From IMG/VR virus record IMGVR_UViG_3300012929_000009, positions 1 to 45,185 of that record: a DNA stretch of 45,185 nt, one strand, 5' to 3'. A program made the translations under genes and the position numbers. Under the pieces are notes generated by a model. It did not search any database. It had not been told where the DNA came from and saw nothing but the letters and a program-made list of their open reading frames with translations. Of this stretch, positions 1 to 7,001 are shown in pieces. The stretch comes from a virus. Position 1 is the stretch's first letter. Each line of letters starts with the position of its first letter.

Positions 1-123
1 GGCCAAGCTCGAGGGTCCATTTGCGCAGGCTCGTCAATGGTGACCCCATCATGGTAAAGCCCCCGGAGTCGGTCGTAATTGTCAGCACCGTACAAACGTA
101 TCCGGGCTCCGTTTGGATATTCA
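1..123. repeat. Terminal direct repeat, left copy
   Basis: Bases 1-123 are identical to 45063-45185. The repeat lies inside the terminase large subunit reading frame and joins it seamlessly, so it marks the overlap of a circular assembly (unit length 45,062 bp) rather than a biological terminal repeat. A headful-packaged, circularly permuted genome or a circular prophage excision product would give this pattern. Confidence 0.95.
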
Positions 124-419
124 ACCCACAACTCCGATTCCGACATCTGCAAGCCAGGTATCGGCGCAGAATAATATTTCAAATAGCTCCAAGCGACGTC
201 CTTTGCCTGACTGTAGGTCGGCGCGATGTAAGCAAACCGCGGAGGACGTCCTGCCCTATTCGAACAATCAATCGTTAGAGCCGCTCGAATTTTATCGTTT
301 ATGCATCCAACAGTCTTACCAAACCGACGATGAGCAACGATCTTGGCAAATCGCTCTTCGCGATCGTGATAAGCTTCGAACTGTGCCCGCGGCTTATAAG
401 GAATAACTACTTTAGCCAC
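1..419 (-). CDS. terL: Terminase large subunit, N-terminal part (gene continues at 45062)
   Basis: This is the first 139 codons of the DNA-packaging motor; the rest is at 44183-45062 across the circle junction, giving 432 residues in all. The ATPase has a Walker A-like motif HRRFGKTVG (K35, T36) and, just across the junction, a Walker B motif DGVTIDE (residues 124-130). The start is a GTG at 419 that overlaps the end of terS by 13 bases; no ATG occurs earlier in this frame. The protein hydrolyses ATP to pump DNA through the portal and cuts the concatemer. The family assignment is firm; the exact start is less certain because the ribosome binding site is weak. Confidence 0.92.
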   Translation of the reverse strand, partial: MAKVVIPYKPRAQFEAYHDREERFAKIVAHRRFGKTVGCINDKIRAALTIDCSNRAGRPPRFAYIAPTYSQAKDVAWSYLKYYSAPIPGLQMSESELWVEYPNGARIRLYGADNYDRLRGLYHDGVTIDEPAQMDPRAW

Positions 420-850
420 GTGACCGTCAGAGGTCCGCCATCAGCTCCAGTCACTTCCGACTTCTCACTCAATCCAAGATCGCGGGCAATAATATTGGGA
501 TTCAATAGGCCAGCAGCAGCGCCTTGGAACTTCTGGGTTCGAATAATTTCTTCCGCACATGTAGTGATCGGCAAGAAATCTTCGCGCTCTCTATATTCTC
601 CCCATCCCCTAACTGAAATATCTAAGAAAATACAAAGACTTGATATCGTCATGGCTCGCATCTTAGGAAGCGGCTCGACTTTCACGTTGCCTTGGTATGC
701 GAACGCTTCTGCTTCATAAAGAGGATTGGCCTCAATCCAGTCGAAATATTCGCAGCAGGCATTCCAGAGGACATCAGGCGATTCAAAGATCGGCTTCCGG
801 CCATGAGAGCTACGGGCCATCCAGAAGCTATTACCGAGCGGTGCGGCCAT
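407..850 (-). CDS. terS: Terminase small subunit (P22 gp3-like)
   Basis: This 147-residue protein sits directly upstream of terL and overlaps it by 13 bases, the standard position of the DNA-recognition subunit of the packaging motor. Its layout resembles the P22 gp3-type packaging family: an N-terminal helical part with a YFDWIEANP segment near residue 35, a middle region with [11 protein letters not shown] and W-G-Y residues, and a conserved-looking [19 protein letters not shown] stretch near the C-terminus that is typical of small terminases of this group. It should bind the pac site and form the ring that recruits TerL. The start ATG at 850 has only a weak GAAG upstream and overlaps the end of the preceding zinc-binding gene by 20 bases. 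Confidence 0.85.
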   Translation of the reverse strand: MAAPLGNSFWMARSSHGRKPIFESPDVLWNACCEYFDWIEANPLYEAEAFAYQGNVKVEPLPKMRAMTISSLCIFLDISVRGWGEYREREDFLPITTCAEEIIRTQKFQGAAAGLLNPNIIARDLGLSEKSEVTGADGGPLTVTWLK

Positions 851-1007
851 GCAGCTTCAGTGTTGGTTTGATACTATTCACGTTATGCTCTTGATACTCC
901 CCGCACCAATGCTCTCGACTGCAGCGAGTTGGAACCGGATACCTTCTACATGATCCATCGTATTCGCCGTCTTTCGGACGGGCGTAGATGCAGGTTTGAC
1001 AGGTCAC
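831..1007 (-). CDS. Small cysteine-rich (probable zinc-binding) protein
   Basis: A 58-residue protein starting at GTG 1007, which overlaps the stop of the upstream gene as GTGA. It begins with C-x2-C (residues 3 and 6), followed by a Cys-Arg-Arg-Tyr-Pro segment, a further Cys and a W-C-G-E motif. This spacing resembles short phage proteins expected to hold one zinc ion. Its end overlaps the start of terS. The role is unknown; the position in the replication-to-packaging transition would suit a regulator or packaging accessory, but that is only an inference. Confidence 0.75.
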   Translation of the reverse strand: MTCQTCIYARPKDGEYDGSCRRYPVPTRCSREHWCGEYQEHNVNSIKPTLKLHGRTAR

Positions 1008-1210
1008 TTGATCTTTCCAAGAACGCCGCGGGCCCTGGCTTTGATCTTGCTTTCCATGGCCGGCGAGATGTTTCCAGCGCGCTCTGATCTCGTGGCGCCT
1101 GATATCGCCAGTCTGGCATGATTTTGATCATTGACCGGAAAACTACGGTTCGGTCCTGCGAATTGGCTCTTTGGCATAGATTTGCGCTTGCCCGCACTCA
1201 GCTTAGCCAT
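1004..1210 (-). CDS. Small basic conserved phage protein
   Basis: A 68-residue, strongly basic protein with the segment KSQFAGPNRSFPVNDQNHAR followed by AISGATRSERAGNISP. I recognise this as a recurring small protein of phages and prophages, usually unannotated, but no function is established to my knowledge. Its ATG overlaps the end of the 165-residue gene upstream by 8 bases and its stop overlaps the next GTG, so it is translated in a tightly packed chain. The charge suggests nucleic-acid or virion contact. Confidence 0.8.
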   Translation of the reverse strand: MAKLSAGKRKSMPKSQFAGPNRSFPVNDQNHARLAISGATRSERAGNISPAMESKIKARARGVLGKIK

Positions 1211-1700
1211 GACCTTCCCCGGTATCGTTCGTAAATTGGCCGAATACCTGCATCAAATAATCAACTTCCGAATGAACCGAGGCCACGATGTTCTTGCCGA
1301 CCTGCTTGGCTTGCTGAGCCCGTTGCAAAGCCTCTGCCAGTTCTCCAGGAAGCCGATCGAAGTCAGCCTTGAGCGCCTGCATCTGGTCCTTGAAGGATTG
1401 CCCTACAAATCCCGCTCCCGTCACGTTCAACCGCTGTACGGCTCGCCCAGCCGGTTTGGCGAGCGCTGTAGAGCCGTTCAATGTCAGGGGCGGAATGGGG
1501 GTTTCAGACATCTTGTGCGTTGCAACCTTTCGGATTGCCTTCTCGATCGTTTCCTGATTAGCCATCGGGTCGACCGCGACTAAGAGACCGTTCCAGCCGA
1601 ACTGTTGCCGGTCCGCGATCGTGTCCATTCTCAGGGTTTCAATTCCTGGAACATCAGCCAAAGCAAGCTTCAGCTCGGCAATGGACATCGGGTTGGTCAT
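1203..1700 (-). CDS. Hypothetical protein, 165 aa
   Basis: No known family recognised. The N-terminal 60 residues have an alternating alpha/beta pattern (LADVPGIETLRMD), the middle is proline- and alanine-rich, and the C-terminal 60 residues form a predicted amphipathic helix (DQMQALKADFDRLPGELAEAL). The ATG at 1700 overlaps the stop of the small membrane gene at 1697-1795 as ATGA. It lies between replication and packaging genes. Confidence 0.75.
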   Translation of the reverse strand: MTNPMSIAELKLALADVPGIETLRMDTIADRQQFGWNGLLVAVDPMANQETIEKAIRKVATHKMSETPIPPLTLNGSTALAKPAGRAVQRLNVTGAGFVGQSFKDQMQALKADFDRLPGELAEALQRAQQAKQVGKNIVASVHSEVDYLMQVFGQFTNDTGEGHG

Positions 1701-1795
1701 TTACCGCGTTTCGGATTGTCAAAAACCATGTTCGCGATCACGAAAATCAGGCCGATGACGGAGATAATTCCTATCGTCCAGTAGATTTTTTCCAT
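1697..1795 (-). CDS. 32-aa single-pass membrane peptide
   Basis: A 32-residue product with one hydrophobic segment (residues 5-24, WTIGIISVIGLIFVIANMVF) and a short basic tail. It has a strong ribosome binding site, AGGAG six bases before the ATG at 1795, and its stop overlaps the next start as ATGA. These two signals make it a convincing gene despite its length. The function is unknown; short phage membrane peptides can act in superinfection exclusion or host membrane control, but nothing here decides this. Confidence 0.7.
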   Translation of the reverse strand: MEKIYWTIGIISVIGLIFVIANMVFDNPKRGK

Positions 1796-1842
1796 GGCGC
1801 GCTCCTGTTGAATGCAAACTCAACGGGAACCCAAAAGATCAG

Positions 1843-1854
1843 TTGACATGTCAA
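1843..1854. promoter_or_regulatory. Perfect 12-bp palindrome TTGACATGTCAA
   Basis: A perfect palindrome TTGACATGTCAA spans the stop codon of the DUF6456-like gene, 48 bases before the next start. Read leftward, its first half matches a -35 hexamer, but no convincing -10 follows at 16-18 bases. It may be an operator or part of an activator-dependent promoter for the packaging genes; no second copy was noticed. Confidence 0.35.
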
Positions 1855-2432
1855 GAGATGTTACCTTCTAGCGACTGATTTGCTGGACCAGCAAACCTTT
1901 TCAGGTTTTCCCCATTGGAGAACCCGTAGAGCAGCGCAAGCTCGTCCAATGCGACCCGGAAAAGCTTCCCGTGAAACTTAAGAATCGTAGAAACACGGGA
2001 TTGAGCCAATTGCTCCATGGTCTTCCCTTCGATTAGAACGTCCTCCAGGACTCTTGTCAGGCGACGGCCCAACTCCGCCTCGATCTTGATTATCCGCTTC
2101 CTTGCCTTCGCCTGGCGATCTGTGAGGGGCTCTGGAATCATTCCTCCGTCAACAGCTTCCTTGGTCGGATCGATCGCCTTGGCCCCTCGTTCGGCGATCT
2201 CCCTGTCCTTCTGATATTCCCGGCCGGCTTGGTATTGCGTCTCGTCAATCTGACGGTGAGCGTGGAGACGTCCAAGTGGATCGCAACGGGTCTGACGAAT
2301 AACCGAGATCTGATCCTGCGGCGCATAGGGATCGTCAACCTCGATTGCCGAGTATTGCCCTGCCTTGAGCAAATCAGTCGAGCGGCGATCGTGAACTCTC
2401 TCCGCGGGATTGTAGGGCCTGCCTCGTTTCAC
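1851..2432 (-). CDS. DUF6456-like helical protein, possible DNA-binding regulator
   Basis: A 193-residue basic protein. The C-terminal half (from about residue 130) reads ELGRRLTRVLEDVLIEGKT, then a variable stretch, then FRVALDELALLYGF. This resembles the alphaproteobacterial DUF6456 domain, in which a helical region ends in LRLALDxLAxHYG. That domain looks like a sigma-factor-type helix-turn-helix, so a role in switching on late leftward genes is plausible but unproven. The N-terminus is rich in Arg and Asp and appears unstructured. Its start overlaps the upstream gene as ATGA. Confidence 0.7.
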   Translation of the reverse strand: MKRGRPYNPAERVHDRRSTDLLKAGQYSAIEVDDPYAPQDQISVIRQTRCDPLGRLHAHRQIDETQYQAGREYQKDREIAERGAKAIDPTKEAVDGGMIPEPLTDRQAKARKRIIKIEAELGRRLTRVLEDVLIEGKTMEQLAQSRVSTILKFHGKLFRVALDELALLYGFSNGENLKRFAGPANQSLEGNIS

Positions 2433-2599
2433 TCTGCCGCCTCCGTCGTTGAAATAATTGCCCTAGCCCGCTTCCCCGTCTCGTAGGCCATCAGCATTTG
2501 ATCCGCCATGTGCTCGACCGTGCAGTAGCGTTTTCCATTGAGGTAAACGTATTCCGCGCCCGGTGGGATGTAGATGACTTGCGTGTTGTCCTGTTTCAT
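2429..2599 (-). CDS. Hypothetical protein, 56 aa
   Basis: A 56-residue protein of unknown function. The open frame extends upstream, but the ATG at 2599 is chosen because it overlaps the preceding stop as ATGA, like its neighbours. It has a beta-hairpin-like N-terminal half (VIYIPPGAEYVYLNGKRY) and a helical C-terminal half. Confidence 0.65.
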   Translation of the reverse strand: MKQDNTQVIYIPPGAEYVYLNGKRYCTVEHMADQMLMAYETGKRARAIISTTEAAE

Positions 2600-2778
2600 T
2601 CGGCAGCATCTTTCTTCGGAGTGATCTTCTCCTCGATCAGCCGAACATACTCGCCCAATAGTTTCCATTCGTCTTCATCACGAATATCGATTCCGTGCTG
2701 TTCTTTGAACTCGCGCTCACGATCAACGATCTCGTTTAGCGTCGCTGTCGTTGACTTGCGAAGAAATTCATCGGTCAT
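2596..2778 (-). CDS. Hypothetical acidic helical protein, 60 aa
   Basis: A 60-residue, highly charged, helical protein (TTATLNEIVDREREFKEQHG) coupled by ATGA overlaps to the helicase upstream and the next gene downstream. No family recognised. Its place directly after the helicase suggests a replication accessory, which is inference from order only. Confidence 0.7.
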   Translation of the reverse strand: MTDEFLRKSTTATLNEIVDREREFKEQHGIDIRDEDEWKLLGEYVRLIEEKITPKKDAAE

Positions 2779-3602
2779 AGCGCCTGCCCTCCTCCGGGCT
2801 GCTCGCGGAAAATTCCTGTGTGCTGATCAACCAGAAAAATGCAGTGGCCGATCTGGCCTGCGTAAGGCTGTTCACGAACCTTCGCGCTGATGACGGTCGT
2901 ATCCTTCGATCCAGCTTCGTGCTTAACGATCAGACCGTTGTCACACTTGTTGAACCAATGCATTGAACCTTCGATATCGCTTAGCGTCGGATCGCGTCCG
3001 TTCGCTGCTTTCGTGGGATGCGCAACCATGAACACCGTGCAACCGGTCTGTCGCGCAAACATCTTCACGCGCATCAAGCAGCGGCCGATATAGTCCGTAA
3101 GATTTTCGTCCTTCAGGCGAGCACGCTCGAGTTCGTTCCATGGATCAATCAAAACCAGACTCACGCCGTCCTTTTCGTAAGCTGCGAACGCATGGCTGAG
3201 AATCCATTCGATATCGCGCGGATCATCATTGTAGTGCTCGTAATTCGATGATTGAACAAAGCAACGCGTACTCGCAAAGTTTGCGAATTGCTTGTCATGA
3301 TGATTGAACATCTTCTGCATTTTCTGGAAAAGATTTACCTCATTTTCCGGCGCATACATCCAAGCGCGCTTGCCGTGAACCCAGCAAAGGTTGATCAGCA
3401 AATTGAAAAGGAATGTGCTCTTGCCGCTGCCAGCATTGCCCGTGGTTACGACCAGTTGGCTCGGATAGATTTTGAAAATCTTATCCATCTCTTCCCAGCC
3501 GGTTGACATCGTGCATTCGCTCAGCGGCGATCCCTGAGGCAGATCAGCGAGCGCGTAGTAGCCTGCGATTCCATGCCGCGGGAACGGAATAGGTTTGTTC
3601 AT
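2775..3602 (-). CDS. RecA/DnaB-fold replicative helicase-like ATPase
   Basis: A 275-residue ATPase with the RecA-like core of DnaB, Twinkle or RepA-type helicases and no N-terminal primase or DnaG-interaction domain. Walker A is GNAGSGKST (K61, S62), Walker B is VSLVLIDPWNEL (D153), and a sensor-like HPTK motif follows near residue 196. It should unwind phage DNA at the fork. It follows the DUF1376 protein with an ATGA overlap, a pairing common in phages where the DUF1376 protein acts as initiator or loader. Being about 275 residues, it resembles stand-alone AAA_25/RepA-type helicase cores rather than full-length DnaB. Confidence 0.85.
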   Translation of the reverse strand: MNKPIPFPRHGIAGYYALADLPQGSPLSECTMSTGWEEMDKIFKIYPSQLVVTTGNAGSGKSTFLFNLLINLCWVHGKRAWMYAPENEVNLFQKMQKMFNHHDKQFANFASTRCFVQSSNYEHYNDDPRDIEWILSHAFAAYEKDGVSLVLIDPWNELERARLKDENLTDYIGRCLMRVKMFARQTGCTVFMVAHPTKAANGRDPTLSDIEGSMHWFNKCDNGLIVKHEAGSKDTTVISAKVREQPYAGQIGHCIFLVDQHTGIFREQPGGGQAL

Positions 3603-4396
3603 ACGAGGTGGCTCCGGATGTCAAAAACCTGGGCAGGCGGCGGCGCGTCGGAAAAACCTTCGAAGCGCCGCTGCGAAAGAAATCGGCAGGCATGAACCGT
3701 TTCGAGATTTGGTTTTGTTTTGAGAAACCGCCTGTAGGGCTCGATGGCCTGGCAGGCTTTAAGCTGATCGTCCGGAGAGAGCTTCGCCCACGTCTTCCAG
3801 GTTTCAAGCTTCGCCATGTTTGGCGTACGGGGATAGGGAATCCAAAAATCTCTTTCGAACTCTTCCGAATATTCGTTTTTGGTCCGCGTCGTTTTTACGA
3901 CCGGACAATATATTTCTTTCTTCTCTTCTCTAGTCTCTTCTTCTCTAGTCTCTTGGTGTTGGTTATCTAACAGTGCTACTGTTGGCTGATGATTAGTTTT
4001 CAAATGGTTAGCTTCGATATCGCACTGCGATATACCATCAACCACGGATTCATCACGCCGCGACCCCTTAGCGACCCCGGCCGAACCCCTACCCCCTTTG
4101 GCAGAGGTTACCCGGTGGTTGGCGACAGATTGAAGCTCGGTTGCGGCGCGATCGTTCGATAGGCGCCCGTCGATCAAGACCAGTTTTTTGAGTTCCATCA
4201 GCGTGCGCAGATTGCGCCGGAAGGCGAGGATATGTTGCTTGCATCGGCCAGCGATTCCGATCTCGTTTAGAGCGATCGGTCCCTCGTTCAGATAGATCAG
4301 TTGGCAGATGATGTGATAAGCTCGATACGGCCCATCATCGAGACCCTCGGTGCCGTCCATCCAAGCCGGAATGTCATGTTTGTACCAAGAGACCAT
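3599..4396 (-). CDS. DUF1376 replication initiator-like protein
   Basis: A 265-residue protein whose first 85 residues match the DUF1376 (YdaU-type) winged-helix domain: WYKHDIPAWMDG at the start, YRAYHIICQLIY, then GRCKQHILAFRRNLRTLMEL. Such proteins are thought to bind the phage origin and help load the helicase. The middle is low-complexity and carries an in-frame 15-bp tandem repeat; the C-terminal 90 residues (FWIPYPRTPNMAKLETWKTW) resemble the tail of phage initiator proteins. It overlaps the helicase gene by four bases and the nuclease by one (TAATG). The phage origin may lie in this gene, but no iteron array was seen. Confidence 0.8.
   Translation of the reverse strand: MVSWYKHDIPAWMDGTEGLDDGPYRAYHIICQLIYLNEGPIALNEIGIAGRCKQHILAFRRNLRTLMELKKLVLIDGRLSNDRAATELQSVANHRVTSAKGGRGSAGVAKGSRRDESVVDGISQCDIEANHLKTNHQPTVALLDNQHQETREEETREEKKEIYCPVVKTTRTKNEYSEEFERDFWIPYPRTPNMAKLETWKTWAKLSPDDQLKACQAIEPYRRFLKTKPNLETVHACRFLSQRRFEGFSDAPPPAQVFDIRSHLV
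3926..3955. repeat. 15-bp in-frame tandem repeat
   Basis: TTCTCTAGTCTCTTC occurs twice head to tail (3926-3940 and 3941-3955, one mismatch). It lies in the linker of the DUF1376 gene and encodes two ETREE units, so it could expand or contract without a frameshift. Confidence 0.7.
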
Positions 4397-4794
4397 TACT
4401 CAGCAGCCTCTACGTGCTGCAAAATGCCTCTCATCGTCACTGACGGCCGGATAATGCCCCACGCTTCCAACGTCGCTAATGCCGCATCCACACCCGTGGC
4501 AAGGGCTGTGAAGGCCCCTGCCCGATCAGCTTCGGATAGGAAGGCCATCTGCTCTTCCGTCGCCCTGCCTCCCTGCGCTTTGAGCTCAAGGGCGAATGTC
4601 TTGTTCTGGTGCAGGAGGATCAGGTCCGACACACCGGGACGGACACCCATCGCTTTCAGGATTCCGGCCTCGGCTTTTGTTCGATAGCCGCCGTTCGGAA
4701 CGTGGAAAAACACAAGGCCTGGCATCCCTCGAGCTTGAAGATGCTGCACGATCGTGCATTGGAGGGCGGTTTCTGGGTTCCTCTTGCGGCTCAT
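4396..4794 (-). CDS. VRR-NUC domain nuclease
   Basis: A 132-residue nuclease of the VRR-NUC group, a PD-(D/E)xK fold related to Holliday-junction resolvases. Visible core residues are E8 in NPETALQ, D57 in RPGVSDLIL and E70-x-K72 in FALELKAQGG. It could resolve branched replication or recombination intermediates before packaging. An open frame extends further upstream, but the ATG at 4794 is preferred because it overlaps the methyltransferase stop as ATGA and gives a standard-length domain. Confidence 0.85.
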   Translation of the reverse strand: MSRKRNPETALQCTIVQHLQARGMPGLVFFHVPNGGYRTKAEAGILKAMGVRPGVSDLILLHQNKTFALELKAQGGRATEEQMAFLSEADRAGAFTALATGVDAALATLEAWGIIRPSVTMRGILQHVEAAE

Positions 4795-5315
4795 GGCCCA
4801 TACGCCAGCGTCGGCGCTCCCTGATGCCGATGATCCCAAATAAACCAAGCATGATTGAAGGAGGGTGAACCCTTGGAGTCCTCGAACCATTGAATGCGCT
4901 TCGTCAGCACAAGTTTCTTAGCGAACGTTTGGCTTTTGAAGAGGCGGGCTCGCGTCTTGGCGTGATCGAAGTCGGTACGAAGAAGCATCATCACCTGACC
5001 CTTTTGGGGTTCTGTAAGCATGAGGGCGTGATCAATGAAGTCGGTGGCTATTTCGTAAGGCGGATTGGTGATGATCGTGTCGGCAGCCGTCATGGTGAAA
5101 GAAAGGAAGTCCTCGCCGGTCTCGTGAATATCGGTCCCGCGGATTTCTGCGTCGAGCATTTCGAGCATGCGGAGCATCTTGCCGCTGCCGCAAGCTGGTT
5201 CCCAGACCACATCGGGTTTGCGGAATCCCTCTGCCAGAAGCGCTGCCGTCACCCACTCAGGTGTTTCGTAGAGATCACGTTCTTTACGTTCGTATCCGGA
5301 ATCGCGCTGGCTCAT
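4791..5315 (-). CDS. DNA adenine methyltransferase-like protein
   Basis: A 174-residue S-adenosylmethionine-dependent methyltransferase. Motif I is EPACGSG (residues 39-45) and motif IV is NPPYE (84-88), the pattern of N6-adenine or N4-cytosine DNA methyltransferases. It is short, without an obvious separate target-recognition domain, like many phage orphan methyltransferases. It probably modifies phage DNA against host restriction or marks replication. It is coupled by ATGA overlaps on both sides. Confidence 0.85.
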   Translation of the reverse strand: MSQRDSGYERKERDLYETPEWVTAALLAEGFRKPDVVWEPACGSGKMLRMLEMLDAEIRGTDIHETGEDFLSFTMTAADTIITNPPYEIATDFIDHALMLTEPQKGQVMMLLRTDFDHAKTRARLFKSQTFAKKLVLTKRIQWFEDSKGSPSFNHAWFIWDHRHQGAPTLAYGP

Positions 5316-5755
5316 GCCGCCATCCTTGCTTGCACGATGAACAGCGGCACATCCGCGATCTCGGCGACGATCTCTTCGAGCCGATCCATGAAGTCGTGAG
5401 GACAGAAGCCGCGCTCGCTAAGCTCGAACCACGAAAGCCCTTGGTGCCCAAAGCTGACCAGGAGCTCGGGGATGTGGAGCTCGGCCGGCGCCCAATCCTG
5501 CAGTAATGCGGGATCACCCTTTTCCGAGGGAAAAGAGCTGCACTCTCCGGCCGAGCTTTCTGATGAGCTCGCCCTCTCTCGGTCGTTGGACCTGTCAGGG
5601 CCGCTTATTAGGCTGCCATCCCCTGAGAGCTGCTCGTCAGAACCCAGAATAAGTTGGCCGTCACCATGGAGGGGGTGAGACACAGCGACGACCTCCGCAG
5701 CGTCAGAGCAACTTGCTGCCGCGGGATCTATGAATGGGTTTGGAAGCTCTGCCAT
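5312..5755 (-). CDS. Hypothetical protein, 147 aa
   Basis: No family recognised. The first 85 residues are low-complexity and acidic or serine-rich; the last 50 (LSWFELSERGFCPHDFMDRL) look folded. The start ATG at 5755 directly follows the preceding stop, and the stop overlaps the methyltransferase start as ATGA. The unequal halves suggest a disordered linker joined to a small domain. Confidence 0.7.
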   Translation of the reverse strand: MAELPNPFIDPAAASCSDAAEVVAVSHPLHGDGQLILGSDEQLSGDGSLISGPDRSNDRERASSSESSAGECSSFPSEKGDPALLQDWAPAELHIPELLVSFGHQGLSWFELSERGFCPHDFMDRLEEIVAEIADVPLFIVQARMAA

Positions 5756-6052
5756 TCAGGCTTCCAATCGTTCGGCAATGTAATCGATGTAAACCCGGCC
5801 GAACCATTCGCCGACAAGCATGTAACGTCTGCCATAGCCGACGTGCCTGATGTCCAATCCCCAAATGTCGCGTAGGTTAGTCAATGCTGAACAAAGCGAT
5901 TTCTTCGGAGGAAGAATAACTGGAATACCCTTATTTTCTTGAAGAAAATCAAAAAGAGCCCGGATGTTTGTTCCGGGCAACGGCATTGCATGAAGCACAG
6001 CGCCTTGATTGCGGTACTGTCCCTTCACAGAATTTGCGGTCGCGCATCGCAT
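5756..6052 (-). CDS. Hypothetical protein, 98 aa
   Basis: A 98-residue protein with an IWGLDIRHVGYGRRYMLVGE segment and a helical C-terminus; it resembles a small winged fold but no family is recognised. Starts at 6052 or at an internal ATG (residue 23) are both possible. The 6052 start overlaps the stop of a 21-codon GTG ORF (6052-6117) as TGATG, which mildly supports it. Confidence 0.65.
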   Translation of the reverse strand: MRCATANSVKGQYRNQGAVLHAMPLPGTNIRALFDFLQENKGIPVILPPKKSLCSALTNLRDIWGLDIRHVGYGRRYMLVGEWFGRVYIDYIAERLEA

Positions 6053-6131
6053 CAGGTGGTCTTTTCAGATGATAAAACCGGATTTCCGGCGAAGTTTATA
6101 TGCACGAGAATCAACACAGCGCTTGACGCCG

Positions 6132-6359
6132 CTAATTTTTCATTCGCAAGATGCGTTCGCCGGGATGGATGTAGTTTTGTGGAGTGTTCGATGCGTTGTC
6201 CTTGGCCTCATGCGACCAAAGTAGTTGTTCCACCTTGGAACTGCACTCTCCGGTGGAGAGCAACGAATTGTGACTATCTTGGAGGCAGCAGATGCGCCAT
6301 TTTCCCGCCGCAAATTCACGGGGGGTTGAATGGAGAATGTCGTTTGGGTCCCGGATCAC
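6132..6359 (-). CDS. Hypothetical protein, 75 aa
   Basis: A 75-residue frame starting at GTG 6359, which overlaps the stop of the HTH gene as GTGA. It has no recognised domain. The overlap is the main support; composition is neutral and the C-terminus (HPGERILRMKN) is basic. It is the second gene of the leftward operon. Confidence 0.5.
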   Translation of the reverse strand: MIRDPNDILHSTPREFAAGKWRICCLQDSHNSLLSTGECSSKVEQLLWSHEAKDNASNTPQNYIHPGERILRMKN

Positions 6360-6595
6360 GTGTGGACCTCACAAGAAGGCCGCGGCACATCCGACGGCCA
6401 ATCACCATCCGGCCAGTGCTCGGAAAACCAACGCAAGACATCTTCCAAACGACCAACAGTGATATCGGCGCCAGACTCCAGCGCGCCGAGCTTCTTCCCG
6501 TCATTGAAAGCACGCGACGAGACAGTCGACAGCGGGACCTTTTCGATCTCACCGTACCGACGGGCGACAGAGAGCAATGCGTCTATGGCTGACAT
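6356..6595 (-). CDS. Cro-like small HTH-type protein, first gene of leftward arm
   Basis: A 79-residue protein with a compact helical pattern (LLSVARRYGEIEKVPLSTVS, then SRAFNDGKKLGALESG, then a helix ending WFSEHWPDG). Similar small proteins sit opposite repressors in alphaproteobacterial prophages and look like Cro- or YdaS-type regulators. It is the first gene read from the leftward promoter; the -10 hexamer ends only six bases before the ATG, so the transcript seems to be leaderless. Operator O1 lies inside its promoter, so the divergent repressor should silence it. Likely role: lytic regulator of the switch. Confidence 0.75.
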   Translation of the reverse strand: MSAIDALLSVARRYGEIEKVPLSTVSSRAFNDGKKLGALESGADITVGRLEDVLRWFSEHWPDGDWPSDVPRPSCEVHT

Positions 6596-6601
6596 TTACG
6601 C

Positions 6602-6630
6602 ATTATCGGTAGACCTACCGGTGTTGTCAA
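6602..6630 (-). promoter_or_regulatory. Leftward promoter (sigma70-like)
   Basis: On the minus strand TTGACA (6630-6625), a 17-base spacer and GATAAT (6607-6602) form a near-consensus sigma70 promoter. Transcription should begin at or within a base or two of the ATG at 6595. Operator O1 fills the spacer. Confidence 0.8.
6607..6620. promoter_or_regulatory. Repressor operator O1
   Basis: CGGTAGACCTACCG, the 14-bp inverted repeat CGGTA-N4-TACCG, lies between the -35 and -10 of the leftward promoter. It is identical to O4. Confidence 0.75.
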
Positions 6631-6644
6631 CGGTAAACTTGCCG
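6631..6644. promoter_or_regulatory. Repressor operator O2 (one mismatch)
   Basis: CGGTAAACTTGCCG matches the operator consensus with one substitution in the right half. It lies just upstream of the leftward -35 and 24 bases from O1. Confidence 0.6.
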
Positions 6645-6664
6645 GGTGCACGAGCCCGTGATTC

Positions 6665-6678
6665 CGGTCATTCTACCG
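6665..6678. promoter_or_regulatory. Repressor operator O3 (one mismatch)
   Basis: CGGTCATTCTACCG has one mismatch in the left half and ends two bases before the repressor ATG, the expected place for autoregulation. No clear promoter for the repressor was found beside it. Confidence 0.6.
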
Positions 6679-6680
6679 GA

Positions 6681-7001
6681 ATGGACCTGACAACATTGCT
6701 GACCAATATTGATCGGCATCTCCGCGTCAGCGGAGCAACCGACAATGCAATTTCGAACAAAGCCGGTAAGGCTGATGCGATCAGGAACCTGCGCCGCTAT
6801 GCCTCTGGCGAAATCAAGGGCATGTGGACACTGGACACCCTTGAAGCAGTAGCCGGCGCACTCGGAACCTCTTCTTGGGAGCTGCTACGGCCGCCAGGCG
6901 CCGTTCCAGAAGACGAAAGCCTCCGCAAATACATTGATGCTGTGGTCGATGAGAAGCTCGCCCGCGACGCCTTACCGCAGCCTAAAAGAAAAAAGCGGTA
7001 G
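6681..7001 (+). CDS. CI-like HTH repressor
   Basis: A 106-residue DNA-binding protein of the Cro/CI helix-turn-helix type: LLTNIDRHLRVSGATDNAIS, then SNKAGKADAIRNLRRYASGE and LDTLEAVAGALGTSSWELL, the usual HTH_3 spacing. It has no LexA/S24 peptidase domain, so induction by RecA-stimulated self-cleavage is unlikely. The ATG at 6681 is chosen because longer in-frame starts would run through the leftward promoter and operators. Operators flank the gene on both sides, and its own TAG stop lies within O4. It most likely maintains lysogeny by blocking both arms. Confidence 0.85.
   Translation: MDLTTLLTNIDRHLRVSGATDNAISNKAGKADAIRNLRRYASGEIKGMWTLDTLEAVAGALGTSSWELLRPPGAVPEDESLRKYIDAVVDEKLARDALPQPKRKKR

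Noticed and set aside
1-123. Biological direct terminal repeat of a linear phage genome
   Set aside because: The repeat is a typical assembly-overlap length, lies inside terL and restores its frame when merged; no fixed terminus signal is visible.
946-1197. 83-codon minus-strand frame
   Set aside because: Overlaps the well-supported 68-aa and Cys-rich genes in another frame; those are joined by GTGA and have recognisable sequence.
6052-6117. 21-codon GTG ORF ending in TGATG with the 98-aa gene
   Set aside because: Only the stop overlap supports it; no ribosome binding site or start coupling was found, so it is mentioned but not annotated.
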